Below are positions 8,066-16,482 of a stretch of 64,000 nucleotides of DNA, in pieces. Where the stretch lies: NCBI RefSeq assembly GCF_030413635.1, contig NZ_CP129235.1, forward strand, positions 3,038,001 to 3,102,000, in the 5' to 3' direction. This stretch comes from Planococcus shenhongbingii (GTDB taxonomy: Bacteria; Bacillota; Bacilli; Bacillales_A; Planococcaceae). Numbering within the stretch: position 1 is the stretch's first letter; each line of letters begins with the position of its first letter. The notes beneath the pieces were generated by a model. The model was not told the DNA's origin, searched no databases, and worked only from the letters and a program-made list of their open reading frames with translations. Both the position numbers and the translations under genes were made by a program.

Positions 8066-9373
8066 TTAGTCCATCGTATTCGGCAGGAACAAGGCAATAT
8101 CCGGGAAGATGTACAGCAGGACCACAACTGCCAGGATCGGCACGATAAAGATCGTGGCGCCTTTGAAAATATCGGTGATTTCCAGTTCATCGGTGACCCC
8201 TTTTAAGACAAAGACGTTCATCCCGATTGGCGGTGAGATCAAAGCGATTTCCACCACCAAAACAATCATGACGCCGAACCAGATCAAGTCGAAATTCAGC
8301 AATTCCAGAATAGGCATTAATATCGGAATCGTGACCACCATCATCGCCAGCGAATCCATAATGGCCCCAAGGACGATAAACAGGCAAATGATCAGCACGA
8401 AAATCATCGTCGCGGACAAATCGGCTGTCAGCAGGAAATCCGCCAGCAAATTCGGCACCCGCGTCAGCACCAGGATATAATTCAGGATGAAAGCGCCGAG
8501 AATGATCGCGAACAGAAATCCGGTGGTCTTTAAAGTTCCGAGCAAGGCTTCCGTAAAATTCTTCATGTTCAAACGGCGGCGGATCAAGCCGATCAGGAAG
8601 GCTCCGAACGCGCCGACGCCTGCTGATTCAGTAGCGGTGAAGAACCCTAGATAAATACCGCCCATCACCAGTAGGAACAAAAGCAGAATCCAGATATTCG
8701 AGCTTAAGGAAGTAAAACGCTCTTTCCAGCTCACGTATTCCGGAGCTGCAGCTGTTACCATCGTGGGCTTGATCAATATGCAAATATAAATGGTCAGCAT
8801 GAAAAATAATGTCAAGATGATGCCCGGAATGATGCCGGCTGTCAGCAGTTTCCCGACCGACTGCTCAGTCAGCATCCCGTAAATGATGAACGTCGTACTC
8901 GGCGGGATCAGAATGCCAAGCGCCCCGCCTGCGACAATCGAACCGCCCGTCAGGCTTTTGCTGTAGCCGCCTTTCAGCATTTCTTTTGTCGCAATGACGC
9001 CCATCGTTCCGGTAGTGGCTACACTGGAACCGGAAGCTGTCGCAAACATGGCCGAAGCCCCAATGGTCGCAATTCCCAATCCGCCTTTTAAGTTCCCGAA
9101 CCAATTCTTGAATGTCTTGAACAAATCATCGGTTACCCCGGAAGCAAACAGCAATTGCCCCATCAATACAAATAACGGAATCGTGCTCAAGGTATAATGA
9201 TAGCTTTGGGTCCATACCACACTATGGATCACCGATGCCAGCGTATCCCAGCCTCTCAGGAAAATGATGGCCAAACTTGCGGGAATGACCATTGCGATGG
9301 CGATCGGAACACGCAAAAACATTAAAACAAACACAGCTGCAACCACTAAAACACCAACCGCTTCTGTCGACAT
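8066..9373 (-). CDS. dctM: TRAP transporter large permease, DctM type
   Basis: 435 residues, almost wholly hydrophobic with about 12 membrane segments. Family hallmarks include the N-terminal LRVPIAIAMVIPAS, ATASGSSVATTGTMG, a GGxLGILIPPST loop and the C-terminal ISPPIGMNVFVLKG. It is the sodium-coupled translocation subunit of a tripartite ATP-independent periplasmic-type transporter. ATG 9373 follows GGGGGAGGG at two bases from the SD core; dctQ ends 14 bases upstream and the CMD gene starts 26 bases downstream. The acyl-CoA synthetase and crotonase-like genes in the same operon suggest a carboxylic-acid substrate. Confidence 0.93.
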   Translation of the reverse strand: MSTEAVGVLVVAAVFVLMFLRVPIAIAMVIPASLAIIFLRGWDTLASVIHSVVWTQSYHYTLSTIPLFVLMGQLLFASGVTDDLFKTFKNWFGNLKGGLGIATIGASAMFATASGSSVATTGTMGVIATKEMLKGGYSKSLTGGSIVAGGALGILIPPSTTFIIYGMLTEQSVGKLLTAGIIPGIILTLFFMLTIYICILIKPTMVTAAAPEYVSWKERFTSLSSNIWILLLFLLVMGGIYLGFFTATESAGVGAFGAFLIGLIRRRLNMKNFTEALLGTLKTTGFLFAIILGAFILNYILVLTRVPNLLADFLLTADLSATMIFVLIICLFIVLGAIMDSLAMMVVTIPILMPILELLNFDLIWFGVMIVLVVEIALISPPIGMNVFVLKGVTDELEITDIFKGATIFIVPILAVVVLLYIFPDIALFLPNTMD

Positions 9374-9387
9374 GGCCCTCCCCCTTT

Positions 9388-9873
9388 CTACTTGCCTTTA
9401 ACAGCTGTCTTATAATCTTCTACATTCTGGATAAATTTCACCATTGCCTCTAAAGCCCAGCCGATAAAACAAATGACCAGGAAAATTTTAAAAGGCACAA
9501 ACGACAGGTTCAATAAATCAGAGGTCTGCCCGAAATTGATTTTTACGATAAATGCCCAGCACACGATAAAACAAAATAGAATCGTTAAAAACTGAGCCAT
9601 GAAATCCAGCGCCAATTGGACTTTCGCCGGGAAGCGGTCGGCAAGCACGCTAATCGATATATGGGCGCCCGTCGCTTCGGTATATGCTAAAGAACCCATA
9701 ATCAGAATAACCATACTGAACTGGACGATTTCAATGTCCCCGACGACCGGATAGCCAAGACTGCGGGAAATGGAAAAATATGTTACCAGTGGCACCATAA
9801 TGATTAACGTCGAAAATGAAATCCATTTTGCTAAATTGGTTATGAACGATACAAGATGTGCCACATATTTCAT
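9388..9873 (-). CDS. dctQ: TRAP transporter small permease, DctQ type
   Basis: 161 residues from ATG 9873; a GTG at 9891 in the same frame is the alternative start. Four hydrophobic segments with the DctQ pattern: long first helix, VVGDIEIVQFSMVILI (second helix of the family), HISISVLADRFP loop with the conserved arginine region. DctQ forms the membrane partner of DctM and binds the substrate-loaded DctP. Its ribosome site is weak (GGGTG), which fits translation coupled to the preceding dctP stop 25 bases upstream. Confidence 0.88.
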   Translation of the reverse strand: MKYVAHLVSFITNLAKWISFSTLIIMVPLVTYFSISRSLGYPVVGDIEIVQFSMVILIMGSLAYTEATGAHISISVLADRFPAKVQLALDFMAQFLTILFCFIVCWAFIVKINFGQTSDLLNLSFVPFKIFLVICFIGWALEAMVKFIQNVEDYKTAVKGK

Positions 9874-9898
9874 CGTTTCACCCGCTTTCACTTTAGTG

Positions 9899-10960
9899 TT
9901 AATAAGGCAGGCTGAGCCCCGCTTCCATCAAGGATTTTTTGTAGAACTCCATCATCTCTTTGCCGTCAAAGCCTTTGTCATTCGCCATTTCCACCCAGTC
10001 TTCCCAAACGGTTTTGGCCGGTTTCTTGAACTCGGCCAGCGCTTCTTCATCCGGTTCGATGACGCGGCCGTCTTTTTCTGCTACGCTGTCGCCATACACT
10101 TTAATCGCTTCAGCCGACGCACCGCCGTATAAGTCGCTGTTCATTTTGACCAGGGACGGCGCCAGCTCTTCTTCAAAAAGTGTCTGGATGTCTGCAGGCA
10201 GCGCTTCAAACGTCCGTTTATTCATCAAATAGAAAAGTGCTGTGTTGCCCATATCGATTTTCGTCATATAAGGCGCTACTTCAAACAATTTCAGTCCTAC
10301 AGCACCAATCGATGTGTACGTAGCCTGATTGACGGTATTGCGGTCAAGCGAGGTATAAATCTCTTCCAAGCCCAGAGTGACCGGCACCGCGTCCCATAAT
10401 CCGACCAAATCCACCCGCTGATAACCCGAAGCAATGATTTTCTGGTTTTTGACGTCTTCTACGGTTTCAACCGGTTCTTTGCTGTACAGCTGATAAGAAT
10501 CGGTGGCGGAAACACCGATTGGCACCACATCTTCAAGCGTATCCGCCATATAAGTCTCGATGAATGGCGTCAGCACTTTTGTGCTGTCAGAAGGAGCCGA
10601 TAAGCCGAAAGGCAAATCGCCGATCGATAATGGAAACAATTCCGTGTCCGGATGAAGGCTTGGGCTGACATAACCGATATCGTAAACAGCGCCTTGAATA
10701 TCTTCATAAGCCGTACTCAAAGTTCCAAGGGCTCCGCTGTTATAAATATTGACCTTCACTCTTCCGTCAGTCTTTTCTTCCACTTCTTTTGCCCACGGCT
10801 CCACGACTTCTTTATGGAATTTATGCGTCGACGGAACCTGGATGTTGAAACTCAATTCGTACACTCCGTCGTGGTTAGCTGCCCGGCCGACTCCGCACGC
10901 TGACAGCACGAACACCATCCCTAACAGTAAAGCCACTTTTGCTCCTTTAGCCAGCTTCAT
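9899..10960 (-). CDS. dctP: TRAP transporter substrate-binding lipoprotein, DctP type
   Basis: The start is ATG 10960, seven bases after GAGGGG; it gives a lipoprotein signal (MKLAKGAKVALLLG then LSAC, Cys about residue 21). 353 residues with DctP features: VPSTHKFHKEVVEPWAKEVE, LPFGL, a central VEDVKNQKI segment and ALPADIQTLFEEE near the C-terminus. In a Gram-positive cell it would be lipid-anchored outside the membrane, capturing the substrate for DctQM. The gene begins 40 bases after the crotonase-like gene's stop. Which acid it binds cannot be read from the sequence. Confidence 0.92.
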   Translation of the reverse strand: MKLAKGAKVALLLGMVFVLSACGVGRAANHDGVYELSFNIQVPSTHKFHKEVVEPWAKEVEEKTDGRVKVNIYNSGALGTLSTAYEDIQGAVYDIGYVSPSLHPDTELFPLSIGDLPFGLSAPSDSTKVLTPFIETYMADTLEDVVPIGVSATDSYQLYSKEPVETVEDVKNQKIIASGYQRVDLVGLWDAVPVTLGLEEIYTSLDRNTVNQATYTSIGAVGLKLFEVAPYMTKIDMGNTALFYLMNKRTFEALPADIQTLFEEELAPSLVKMNSDLYGGASAEAIKVYGDSVAEKDGRVIEPDEEALAEFKKPAKTVWEDWVEMANDKGFDGKEMMEFYKKSLMEAGLSLPY

Positions 10961-11000
10961 GCCATTCCCCTCTTTCATACATATCTCCAAAGACTTGCCT

Positions 11001-11795
11001 TCACTTTCTGCCCGCTTTTGTCGGCTGACTGACAAAGTCATTGATCTGCTCCAGTGTTTCCCCGTGCTGCAGCATATTTTCCTGCAGCTCCGCTTCGTAA
11101 TACAATAGATTTTCGAATCTCGGAACCGAGGCGTTGACGATCTTCTTGGTGATGCGCAGCGGATCGAACGGCTTTTTCTGCAGTTTCACCAGCATTTCTT
11201 CGACTGCTGAAAACAGTTCTTCAGCAGGCACAGCTTTCGTTACGAGTCCGATATCTTTTGCTTCTTGTGCTGTAATGGCATCTCCTAGCATAATCAATTC
11301 CTTTGCTCTTGCTGCACCTACCAAATTGACTAAGCGCGGTGTGCCGCCTCCAGAGAAGAACATGCCGCGTTCCACTTCCGGCAAGCTCAGCGCCGCCCCT
11401 TCCGCCATGATCCGGAAATCGCAGGCCATCGCAAGCGCCATGCCTGCGCCAAAGGCCGGACCGTTAATGGCTGCAATCGTAATCTGGTCGAGTGCATCAA
11501 ATTTCCGCAAAAATTCCTGGCGGTTGATTTGATCTTTTCGGATCCAGGAAGGATCAGCCGCGTTTTCTTCAATATTCTTTTTCACTTCTTTAATGTCAGC
11601 ACCCGCTGAAAAAACTTTTCCGGCTCCAGTGAAAACGATAAAGCGGTAGTTCTGGTCACAGCCCACTGCTGAAACCAATTCGGACAATTCCTTATCCATT
11701 TGATTGTTCATCGCATTCGCTTTTTCCGGCCGGTTGAACGTGACAAAAAGCACCGGTGCACGGTCTTCGACGATCAAGGTTTCATAATTCTTCAA
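11001..11795 (-). CDS. crotonase-family enzyme (enoyl-CoA hydratase/isomerase-like) lacking one catalytic Glu
   Basis: TTG 11795 is chosen because AAAGGAG stands eight bases upstream; a GTG at 11819 has no site. The 264 residues show the crotonase layout: FNRPEKANAMN, GKVFSAGADIKEV (oxyanion-hole AGAD), AINGPAFGAGMALAMACD and LSLPEVERGMFF. In true hydratases the first active-site Glu sits in GGGCELAM; here that position is Ala (GAGMALAM), while the second (LPEV) is kept. It may therefore be an isomerase, thioesterase or other crotonase. It lies 24 bases after the acyl-CoA synthetase stop and acts presumably on the CoA ester made by that enzyme. Confidence 0.87.
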   Translation of the reverse strand: MKNYETLIVEDRAPVLFVTFNRPEKANAMNNQMDKELSELVSAVGCDQNYRFIVFTGAGKVFSAGADIKEVKKNIEENAADPSWIRKDQINRQEFLRKFDALDQITIAAINGPAFGAGMALAMACDFRIMAEGAALSLPEVERGMFFSGGGTPRLVNLVGAARAKELIMLGDAITAQEAKDIGLVTKAVPAEELFSAVEEMLVKLQKKPFDPLRITKKIVNASVPRFENLLYYEAELQENMLQHGETLEQINDFVSQPTKAGRK

Positions 11796-11819
11796 AGTCT
11801 CCGCTCCTTTCCTACGCAC

Positions 11820-13385
11820 TTAAATATTCCGTTCCGCCAGTTCCCAATAAGGTTCACGCAGTTTCTTCTTATCGATTTTCCCGTAAGACGTCAGCGGCAA
11901 AGCATCAACCAAGTGAATCGTTTTCGGGCATTTGTATTTGGATAGCTTGGCTTTGCAGATCGCCATCACTTCGGAAACCTCCAAAGTTCCGCTCTTTGCT
12001 GTTACAAAAGCGGTTACCGCTTCTCCCCAGTCCGCATCCGGCACACCGATTACAGCAGCCTGTGCCACACCCGGATGCTCCTGGATGACATTCTCTACTT
12101 CAGAACAGTAGACATTCATGCCGCCCGAGATGATCATGTCTTTTGCTCTGTCCAGTAAATACAGAAATCCTTGTTCATCCATTTTCCCGATATCCCCGGT
12201 ATAGAGCCAGCCGTCTTTCAACGCTTCAGCAGTCTTCTCCGGCTGATTCAGATAGCCAATCATATTGGTGAAAGCCTTCACCACAACTTCCCCTTCCGTC
12301 CCTGGAGCAGCTTCCTGTCCCGCTGCATCGACCACTTTGACTTGTGAGAAAATGGTCGACCGTCCGCAGCTTTTCAATAAATGACGGTTATCCGCTTCAG
12401 CGCTATGAAACTCTTTCTTCAGCCAGGTCGCCGCACTTTGCGTTTCCGTCAGTCCGTAAATCTGCAGGAACACTTGCCCAAACACTTCGAGGCCTTGTTT
12501 CAAACGCTCTGCAGTAATCGGTGCAGTGCCGTATTGAATCGTGCGGATCGACGAAACGTCCACTTGCTTATCTTCTATATAATCGAGCATGCGGTACAGA
12601 ATCGTCGGCACCAGGCTTAAATAAGTGATGCGGTTGTCTTCAATATGCCGGATGACCGTTTCCACGTCGAATTTGTCTTCGATAAAAATTTCCGCGCCTT
12701 TGATCAATCCGGAAAGCAAATACAAACCGGCGGCATGAGGCAAAGGCGTGGTCACAAGAATTTTTTCATCGCTTTGGATATTGGCTTCGATAATGATCGA
12801 AATGAACGTCAAACTGGTAGTTTCATATGTATGGACCACACCTTTCGGCTTACCGGTCGTCCCGCCGGTATAGAGAATGAACGAAAAATCAGATGGTGCC
12901 GCTGCAACGGTTATCGGTTCTTCAGACCCTGCTGCCTGAAAAACTTCCCAAGAAACTGCTTCTCTTTCCTCCATGTTGTCCGTTCCAACAACGACGACCG
13001 TATGCAGCTTTGGCAATCCGTTTCTGACCCTTTCGATCATTGGCAAAAAGCGTTCGTCCACAACCAGCAATTCTACTTCGGCATCGTTCAGGATATAGCG
13101 GATATCATTTTCACTGACCATGCTGTTCAAAGGAATTTTCGTGGCGCCTGCCAAGTAAATCGCCACTTCGCTGACAACATACTCGTAGCGATTCGGCAAC
13201 AGCAGCCCTACACGCGACTTTCGGCTGATGCCGTATTGCTTGAACGCCTGTGCAGTCCGGTTAGCGTCTCTATGCAATTCATTGTAGGTATAACTGGAGC
13301 CATTAACGTGCAAAGCCGTTTTACCGGCGTTATTGAGTAAACTGTTTTTCACTAATTCATTCAGCACTAGCGGTACCGCTTGCAT
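11820..13385 (-). CDS. acyl-CoA synthetase (AMP-forming, ANL superfamily)
   Basis: 521 residues from ATG 13385, eight bases after GAGGAGG; the ATG at 13409 lacks a site. All ANL motifs are visible: P-loop ILYTGGTTGKPKGVVHTY (about residues 180-197), IYGLTETQ, YTGDIGKMDEQGFLYLLDR and the C-terminal YGKIDKKKLREPYW with the catalytic lysine. It activates a carboxylic acid to its acyl-AMP and then CoA thioester. It is the first gene of the minus-strand operon and divergent from the LysR gene, which probably controls it. Length fits medium/long-chain or aryl/cyclic-acid ligases; the substrate is unknown. Confidence 0.92.
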   Translation of the reverse strand: MQAVPLVLNELVKNSLLNNAGKTALHVNGSSYTYNELHRDANRTAQAFKQYGISRKSRVGLLLPNRYEYVVSEVAIYLAGATKIPLNSMVSENDIRYILNDAEVELLVVDERFLPMIERVRNGLPKLHTVVVVGTDNMEEREAVSWEVFQAAGSEEPITVAAAPSDFSFILYTGGTTGKPKGVVHTYETTSLTFISIIIEANIQSDEKILVTTPLPHAAGLYLLSGLIKGAEIFIEDKFDVETVIRHIEDNRITYLSLVPTILYRMLDYIEDKQVDVSSIRTIQYGTAPITAERLKQGLEVFGQVFLQIYGLTETQSAATWLKKEFHSAEADNRHLLKSCGRSTIFSQVKVVDAAGQEAAPGTEGEVVVKAFTNMIGYLNQPEKTAEALKDGWLYTGDIGKMDEQGFLYLLDRAKDMIISGGMNVYCSEVENVIQEHPGVAQAAVIGVPDADWGEAVTAFVTAKSGTLEVSEVMAICKAKLSKYKCPKTIHLVDALPLTSYGKIDKKKLREPYWELAERNI

Positions 13386-13547
13386 CCTTGTTTCCTCCTC
13401 TATATTCATGAACCGTTAATAATAATGGATTATTTAAAATAAAAGCAATTATTTAAAAATACTATCAACCTCAGTGATTTTCGTCTAATATATATAAAAA
13501 CCCATTTAAGAGGTTTTTCGTCTTAATCAACATTGGAGGGACTCATC
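13386..13547. promoter_or_regulatory. divergent promoter/operator region of the catabolic operon and its LysR gene
   Basis: 162 AT-rich bases between divergent starts. A direct repeat ATTATTTAAAA occurs at 13429 and 13448 (19-base spacing, about two helical turns), a plausible binding arrangement. No clear LysR T-N11-A dyad with strong symmetry is seen. Confidence 0.4.
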
Positions 13548-14462
13548 ATGGAACTTAGACATTTGCATTATTTCATCGCAGTCGCTGAAGAATTGCATTT
13601 TGGCAATGCCGCGAAACGGCTGAATATCAGCCAGCCGCCGCTCAGCCAGCAAATCATCCAGCTCGAGAAAGAAATGGACGTCAAGCTGTTCAACCGCAAC
13701 AACCGCTCCGTTGAATTGACAAAAGCAGGAATGCATTTTTTAACAAGAGCCTATGAAATCCTTGCCAAAGTCGAAATAAGCATCGACGACACACGGAATA
13801 TCCATGCCGGAAAAGCCGGAGTCCTAAATGTGGCATTTACCGGCTCCTTGAATTCCAGCCTGATTCAGCTGATCCATAGCCACCGCACTCAATATCCTGA
13901 TGTCAAAGTGACGCTGCATCCGATGTCAAGCACCGATCAGCTAAAAGCTTTGGCGGACAACGAAATCCACATCGGGTTTATTTGTCCACCGATCATCAAT
14001 CCTGCACTCAGCTTCCAGCTTATCTACAGCTCTCCGTTTGTAGCGGCATTGCCTAAAGATCATCCACTGGCAGCCGTCCCTGGACCCATCGACATCAAAG
14101 ATTTGAAAAACGAACCATTTATCATGGCTCCGCGGCGCTTGGAACCTGGCTATTATGACACCATCATCTCCATTTGCCTTTCGGGGGGAATGAGTCCCAT
14201 CATCCAACAAGAAGCAGAAGGCGTAACCCATATTTTATCGCTGGTGTCCGCAGGAATCGGCGTTACGCTCGTCACTGAGTCTGCCCAGCTGGAATACCCC
14301 AAAAGCGGCATTGTCTATAAGCCGCTTAAAGACAATAAGCAACAGATGGATTTATACATCGCCTGGAATCATACGGCTTCCAGCCCAATTACCGACACCT
14401 TTGTCCAAACAATGAAAAATTCCTTGTCCGCTGAACATGAAGAAATTTCTTCTATAATATAG
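13548..14462 (+). CDS. LysR-family transcriptional regulator (BenM/CatR/CbnR type)
   Basis: ATG 13548 follows GGAGGG at eight bases. The 304 residues start MELRHLHYFIAVAEELHFG with AAKRLNISQPPLSQQI, the winged-helix opening typical of the aromatic-catabolism LysR branch. A linker helix and a two-lobed effector-binding domain follow (about residues 90-295). LysR regulators usually control the divergent operon in response to a pathway compound; here that is the acs-ech-dctPQM-CMD operon. Subgroup resemblance hints at an aromatic or cyclic acid inducer, which is inference only. Confidence 0.9.
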   Translation: MELRHLHYFIAVAEELHFGNAAKRLNISQPPLSQQIIQLEKEMDVKLFNRNNRSVELTKAGMHFLTRAYEILAKVEISIDDTRNIHAGKAGVLNVAFTGSLNSSLIQLIHSHRTQYPDVKVTLHPMSSTDQLKALADNEIHIGFICPPIINPALSFQLIYSSPFVAALPKDHPLAAVPGPIDIKDLKNEPFIMAPRRLEPGYYDTIISICLSGGMSPIIQQEAEGVTHILSLVSAGIGVTLVTESAQLEYPKSGIVYKPLKDNKQQMDLYIAWNHTASSPITDTFVQTMKNSLSAEHEEISSII

Positions 14463-14478
14463 GACTGCCAAATAGAAA

Positions 14479-14518
14479 AGCCGCCTCCATGAAATCGGAT
14501 GATTTCATGGAGGCGACT
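14479..14518 (+). terminator. LysR gene terminator
   Basis: Arms CGCCTCCATGAAATC (14482) and GATTTCATGGAGGCG (14501), extended by two more pairs, followed by CTTCTTTT. The inner stem GAAATC/GATTTC is shared with other terminators in the window. Confidence 0.85.
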
Positions 14519-14679
14519 TCTTTTCTGCTTAAAAATTTTATCGCAGGATTCTGGTGGATAAATCCGGTTGAATGGTAATGTATCTCTTTATCCCCAAGTA
14601 TTATAACCCGTAACAAAAGCTGCTGGATTCATAAGGATCTCCAGAAGCTTTTGAATTTAATAGGGTATTTGCGAAGAGA

Positions 14680-15222
14680 TCAATGAGACATTCTTCTCCC
14701 TCTCACAGTCCGGATCCAGAACCCGCCGTGAATGGTCTTCGAATCATTGGCGACCACAAATGCCTGCGGTTCCAGTTCTTTGATCGTCTGGTACAATTTC
14801 AATTCACGTTTCTTCGGTGTCAGGATCTGCAGCGAGCGGCGCGGCCCTTCATGCCCGTTCGTCTCCCAATCCGTCACGCCGTAACCTAGCTCACGCAATT
14901 GCTTTGACAAATGGTCCGAATTATCCGGAGACACTACCGTCGCGGTCACATAGCCGAGCGTCAGTTTGTCTTCGATGATTGAACCGACGACAATCCCAGC
15001 GCCGAAGCCAACCGCGTACGAAATCAAATTCTGGATTTCGGAAATGTTTTCGAGCACTAGCCCCAAGCCCAGAATATTGATGATAACTTCGAATACGGAC
15101 AAGCCGGCTGCCAAATACCGGTAGCCTTTCATCATCAAAATCATCCGGACCGTCGACAGCGTCACATAAACGATACTGATCATGAAAATGATGATGACCA
15201 ATATAATAGGATTTAAGCCCAA
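14680..15222 (-). CDS. DUF2179/UPF0316-type membrane protein (YebE-like)
   Basis: 180 residues: three hydrophobic segments in the first 90 residues (ILVIIIFMISIVYVTLSTVR; VFEVIINILGLGLVL; ISYAVGFGAGIVVG), with the conserved STVR and GxxxG-IED turns. A soluble C-terminal DUF2179-like domain of about 75 residues follows (TPKKRELKLYQTIKELEPQAF ... GGFWIRTVRGR). This is the size and architecture of the UPF0316/YebE family. The function is unknown; the soluble domain resembles a ligand-binding ferredoxin-like fold found at the end of YitT proteins. Single gene. Confidence 0.87.
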   Translation of the reverse strand: MGLNPIILVIIIFMISIVYVTLSTVRMILMMKGYRYLAAGLSVFEVIINILGLGLVLENISEIQNLISYAVGFGAGIVVGSIIEDKLTLGYVTATVVSPDNSDHLSKQLRELGYGVTDWETNGHEGPRRSLQILTPKKRELKLYQTIKELEPQAFVVANDSKTIHGGFWIRTVRGRRMSH

Positions 15223-15391
15223 ATAGAAACCCTTCTTCCTAATAGTTTATATTTTCCATTTTTATTTTCTCGATATGGTTCTTTTCCCCATCAAAATGAA
15301 ACTAAACATGTCAGATATTTACTTGCGAAACCAGCGTATTCTTCCGGCATCCATTGCTGTGCAGCTCTCTGAAAATCTTTCCAATGCAAAA

Positions 15392-15434
15392 AGCAGCTGC
15401 CTTTTGAAGTGTTTAACTTCGAAGGTGGCTGCTT
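15392..15434 (-). terminator. terminator overlapping the end of a small ORF
   Basis: Stem AGCAGC..CCTT..GAAG / CTTC..AAGG..GCTGCT with loop TGTTTAA. On the minus strand it covers the last codons of the ORF at 15413. Confidence 0.65.
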
Positions 15435-15568
15435 GTCGTACTTACTTCTTGCAATCTGTCTTTATAATACTCTATTTTTGACTCCAATTTCTTTTTCATT
15501 TGCGGGCAACGGACATCATTGTGGATCATTTCCAGCCACGTCAATCTCAATTTATAAAAGCTAATCAT
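15413..15568 (-). CDS. small basic helical protein of unknown function
   Basis: 51 residues from ATG 15568 (GGAGTGAT nine bases upstream); a longer frame reaches 15622. The stretch KLRLTWLEMIHNDVRCPQMK followed by KKLESKIEYYKDRLQEV is a charged amphipathic helix pair of a kind seen in small Bacillales regulators, but it lacks the SQxLD motif of Spo0E proteins. A terminator directly at its 3' end supports a real transcript. I do not recognise the family. Confidence 0.45.
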   Translation of the reverse strand: MISFYKLRLTWLEMIHNDVRCPQMKKKLESKIEYYKDRLQEVSTTSSHLRS

Positions 15569-15911
15569 CACGCGATCACTCCATTTCCATCCTATAGTGA
15601 AAATAATACCTATCCAATTCACAAAATTGAATATGCATTACTATCCAAATCGAAAGAGGAAAAGTATAGTGAAAAAATGTGGGACTGAACCAAAAACACT
15701 ATCGAATATGCAGATGAGCCTATCAAACTTCAAGTTATTTAATTATTCAATCTATATTAGATTTATTAATCATCTTGAGCTGCGGATAATCCGCAAAATA
15801 GCTTTGCAACGAGCTTGCGCAGGAGCACAAGTCTTTGCATTATCCAAAGCGCCGAAGCGGCAAATAAAAAATCACCTTTAGCTCAACTTATATAAACCCG
15901 AAATATTAAAA
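15569..15911. other. intergenic stretch without a convincing gene
   Basis: AT-rich. A GC-richer island at 15780-15860 (GCGGATAATCCGC near 15782 is a short palindrome; then GAGCTTGCGCAGGAGC) looks like an intergenic repeat remnant. Frames here have poor codon use and no ribosome site. Confidence 0.4.
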
Positions 15912-15943
15912 GCCATCTCCACAACTTTCCCTGTGAAGATGGC
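15912..15943 (-). terminator. terminator of the 15968 gene
   Basis: GCCATCTCCACA / TGTGAAGATGGC with one mismatch and an 8-base loop, 25 bases past the stop; T-rich on the minus strand. Confidence 0.6.
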
Positions 15944-15967
15944 CCGTCTGCTATTCGCTCCAAAAGA

Positions 15968-16315
15968 CTAAACTGTCTGGTTCCGCTTTGGATGCGGCTG
16001 TGTGATATCCACCGCATAAACTTTGATCCGGTTGACCATCAAATCGCGTATTCCGTAAATCGGCCGTTCCCGTTTCTGGATGTCATCCACATAGGCATTC
16101 AGCTGGTCCTGCAAGTAGACACCAAGCGGTTTGCCTTTGTATTCCTCCCCTATGCTTTCGCTATCCGCAGGGCTGCGGAATGAGATTTCAAAATACAAGT
16201 TGGATACCTCAAGCGCCTTCAGGGTTTCTCCTTCTGTATCTACACCTACCACTTCGTAATAATTGCCATATTCATCTCTCACTAAGTCATTCGCGACGAT
16301 TTGCTGCATACTCAT
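15968..16315 (-). CDS. hypothetical cytoplasmic protein
   Basis: 115 residues from ATG 16315, nine bases after GAGGGG; the ATG at 16324 abuts the ribosome site. Acidic, no signal or membrane segment. The N-terminal MQQIVANDLVRDEYGNYYEV looks like a small beta-barrel opening, then come SLSYFEI-like strands and a basic tail (HPKRNQTV). It stands alone with its own ribosome site and terminator, so it is probably a real gene. No family recognised. Confidence 0.6.
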   Translation of the reverse strand: MSMQQIVANDLVRDEYGNYYEVVGVDTEGETLKALEVSNLYFEISFRSPADSESIGEEYKGKPLGVYLQDQLNAYVDDIQKRERPIYGIRDLMVNRIKVYAVDITQPHPKRNQTV

Positions 16316-16482
16316 GTTTTCCATCCCCTCTCACGATTCTATTTCGACATCTTTAAAACGATTCCTCCATTATACATTGCCTGCTTCAGCCCGGTTGAAA
16401 CCCGTCAAAGTGGATCGTAAAGCTTCTTTCGACAAATATTGCATGACCCCGGCCGTAAGAGTTACGTATGTCCGCTTACAAT

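Noticed and set aside
12645..13340. 231-codon plus-strand frame
   Set aside because: Antisense to the acyl-CoA synthetase, whose motifs are all in the minus frame.
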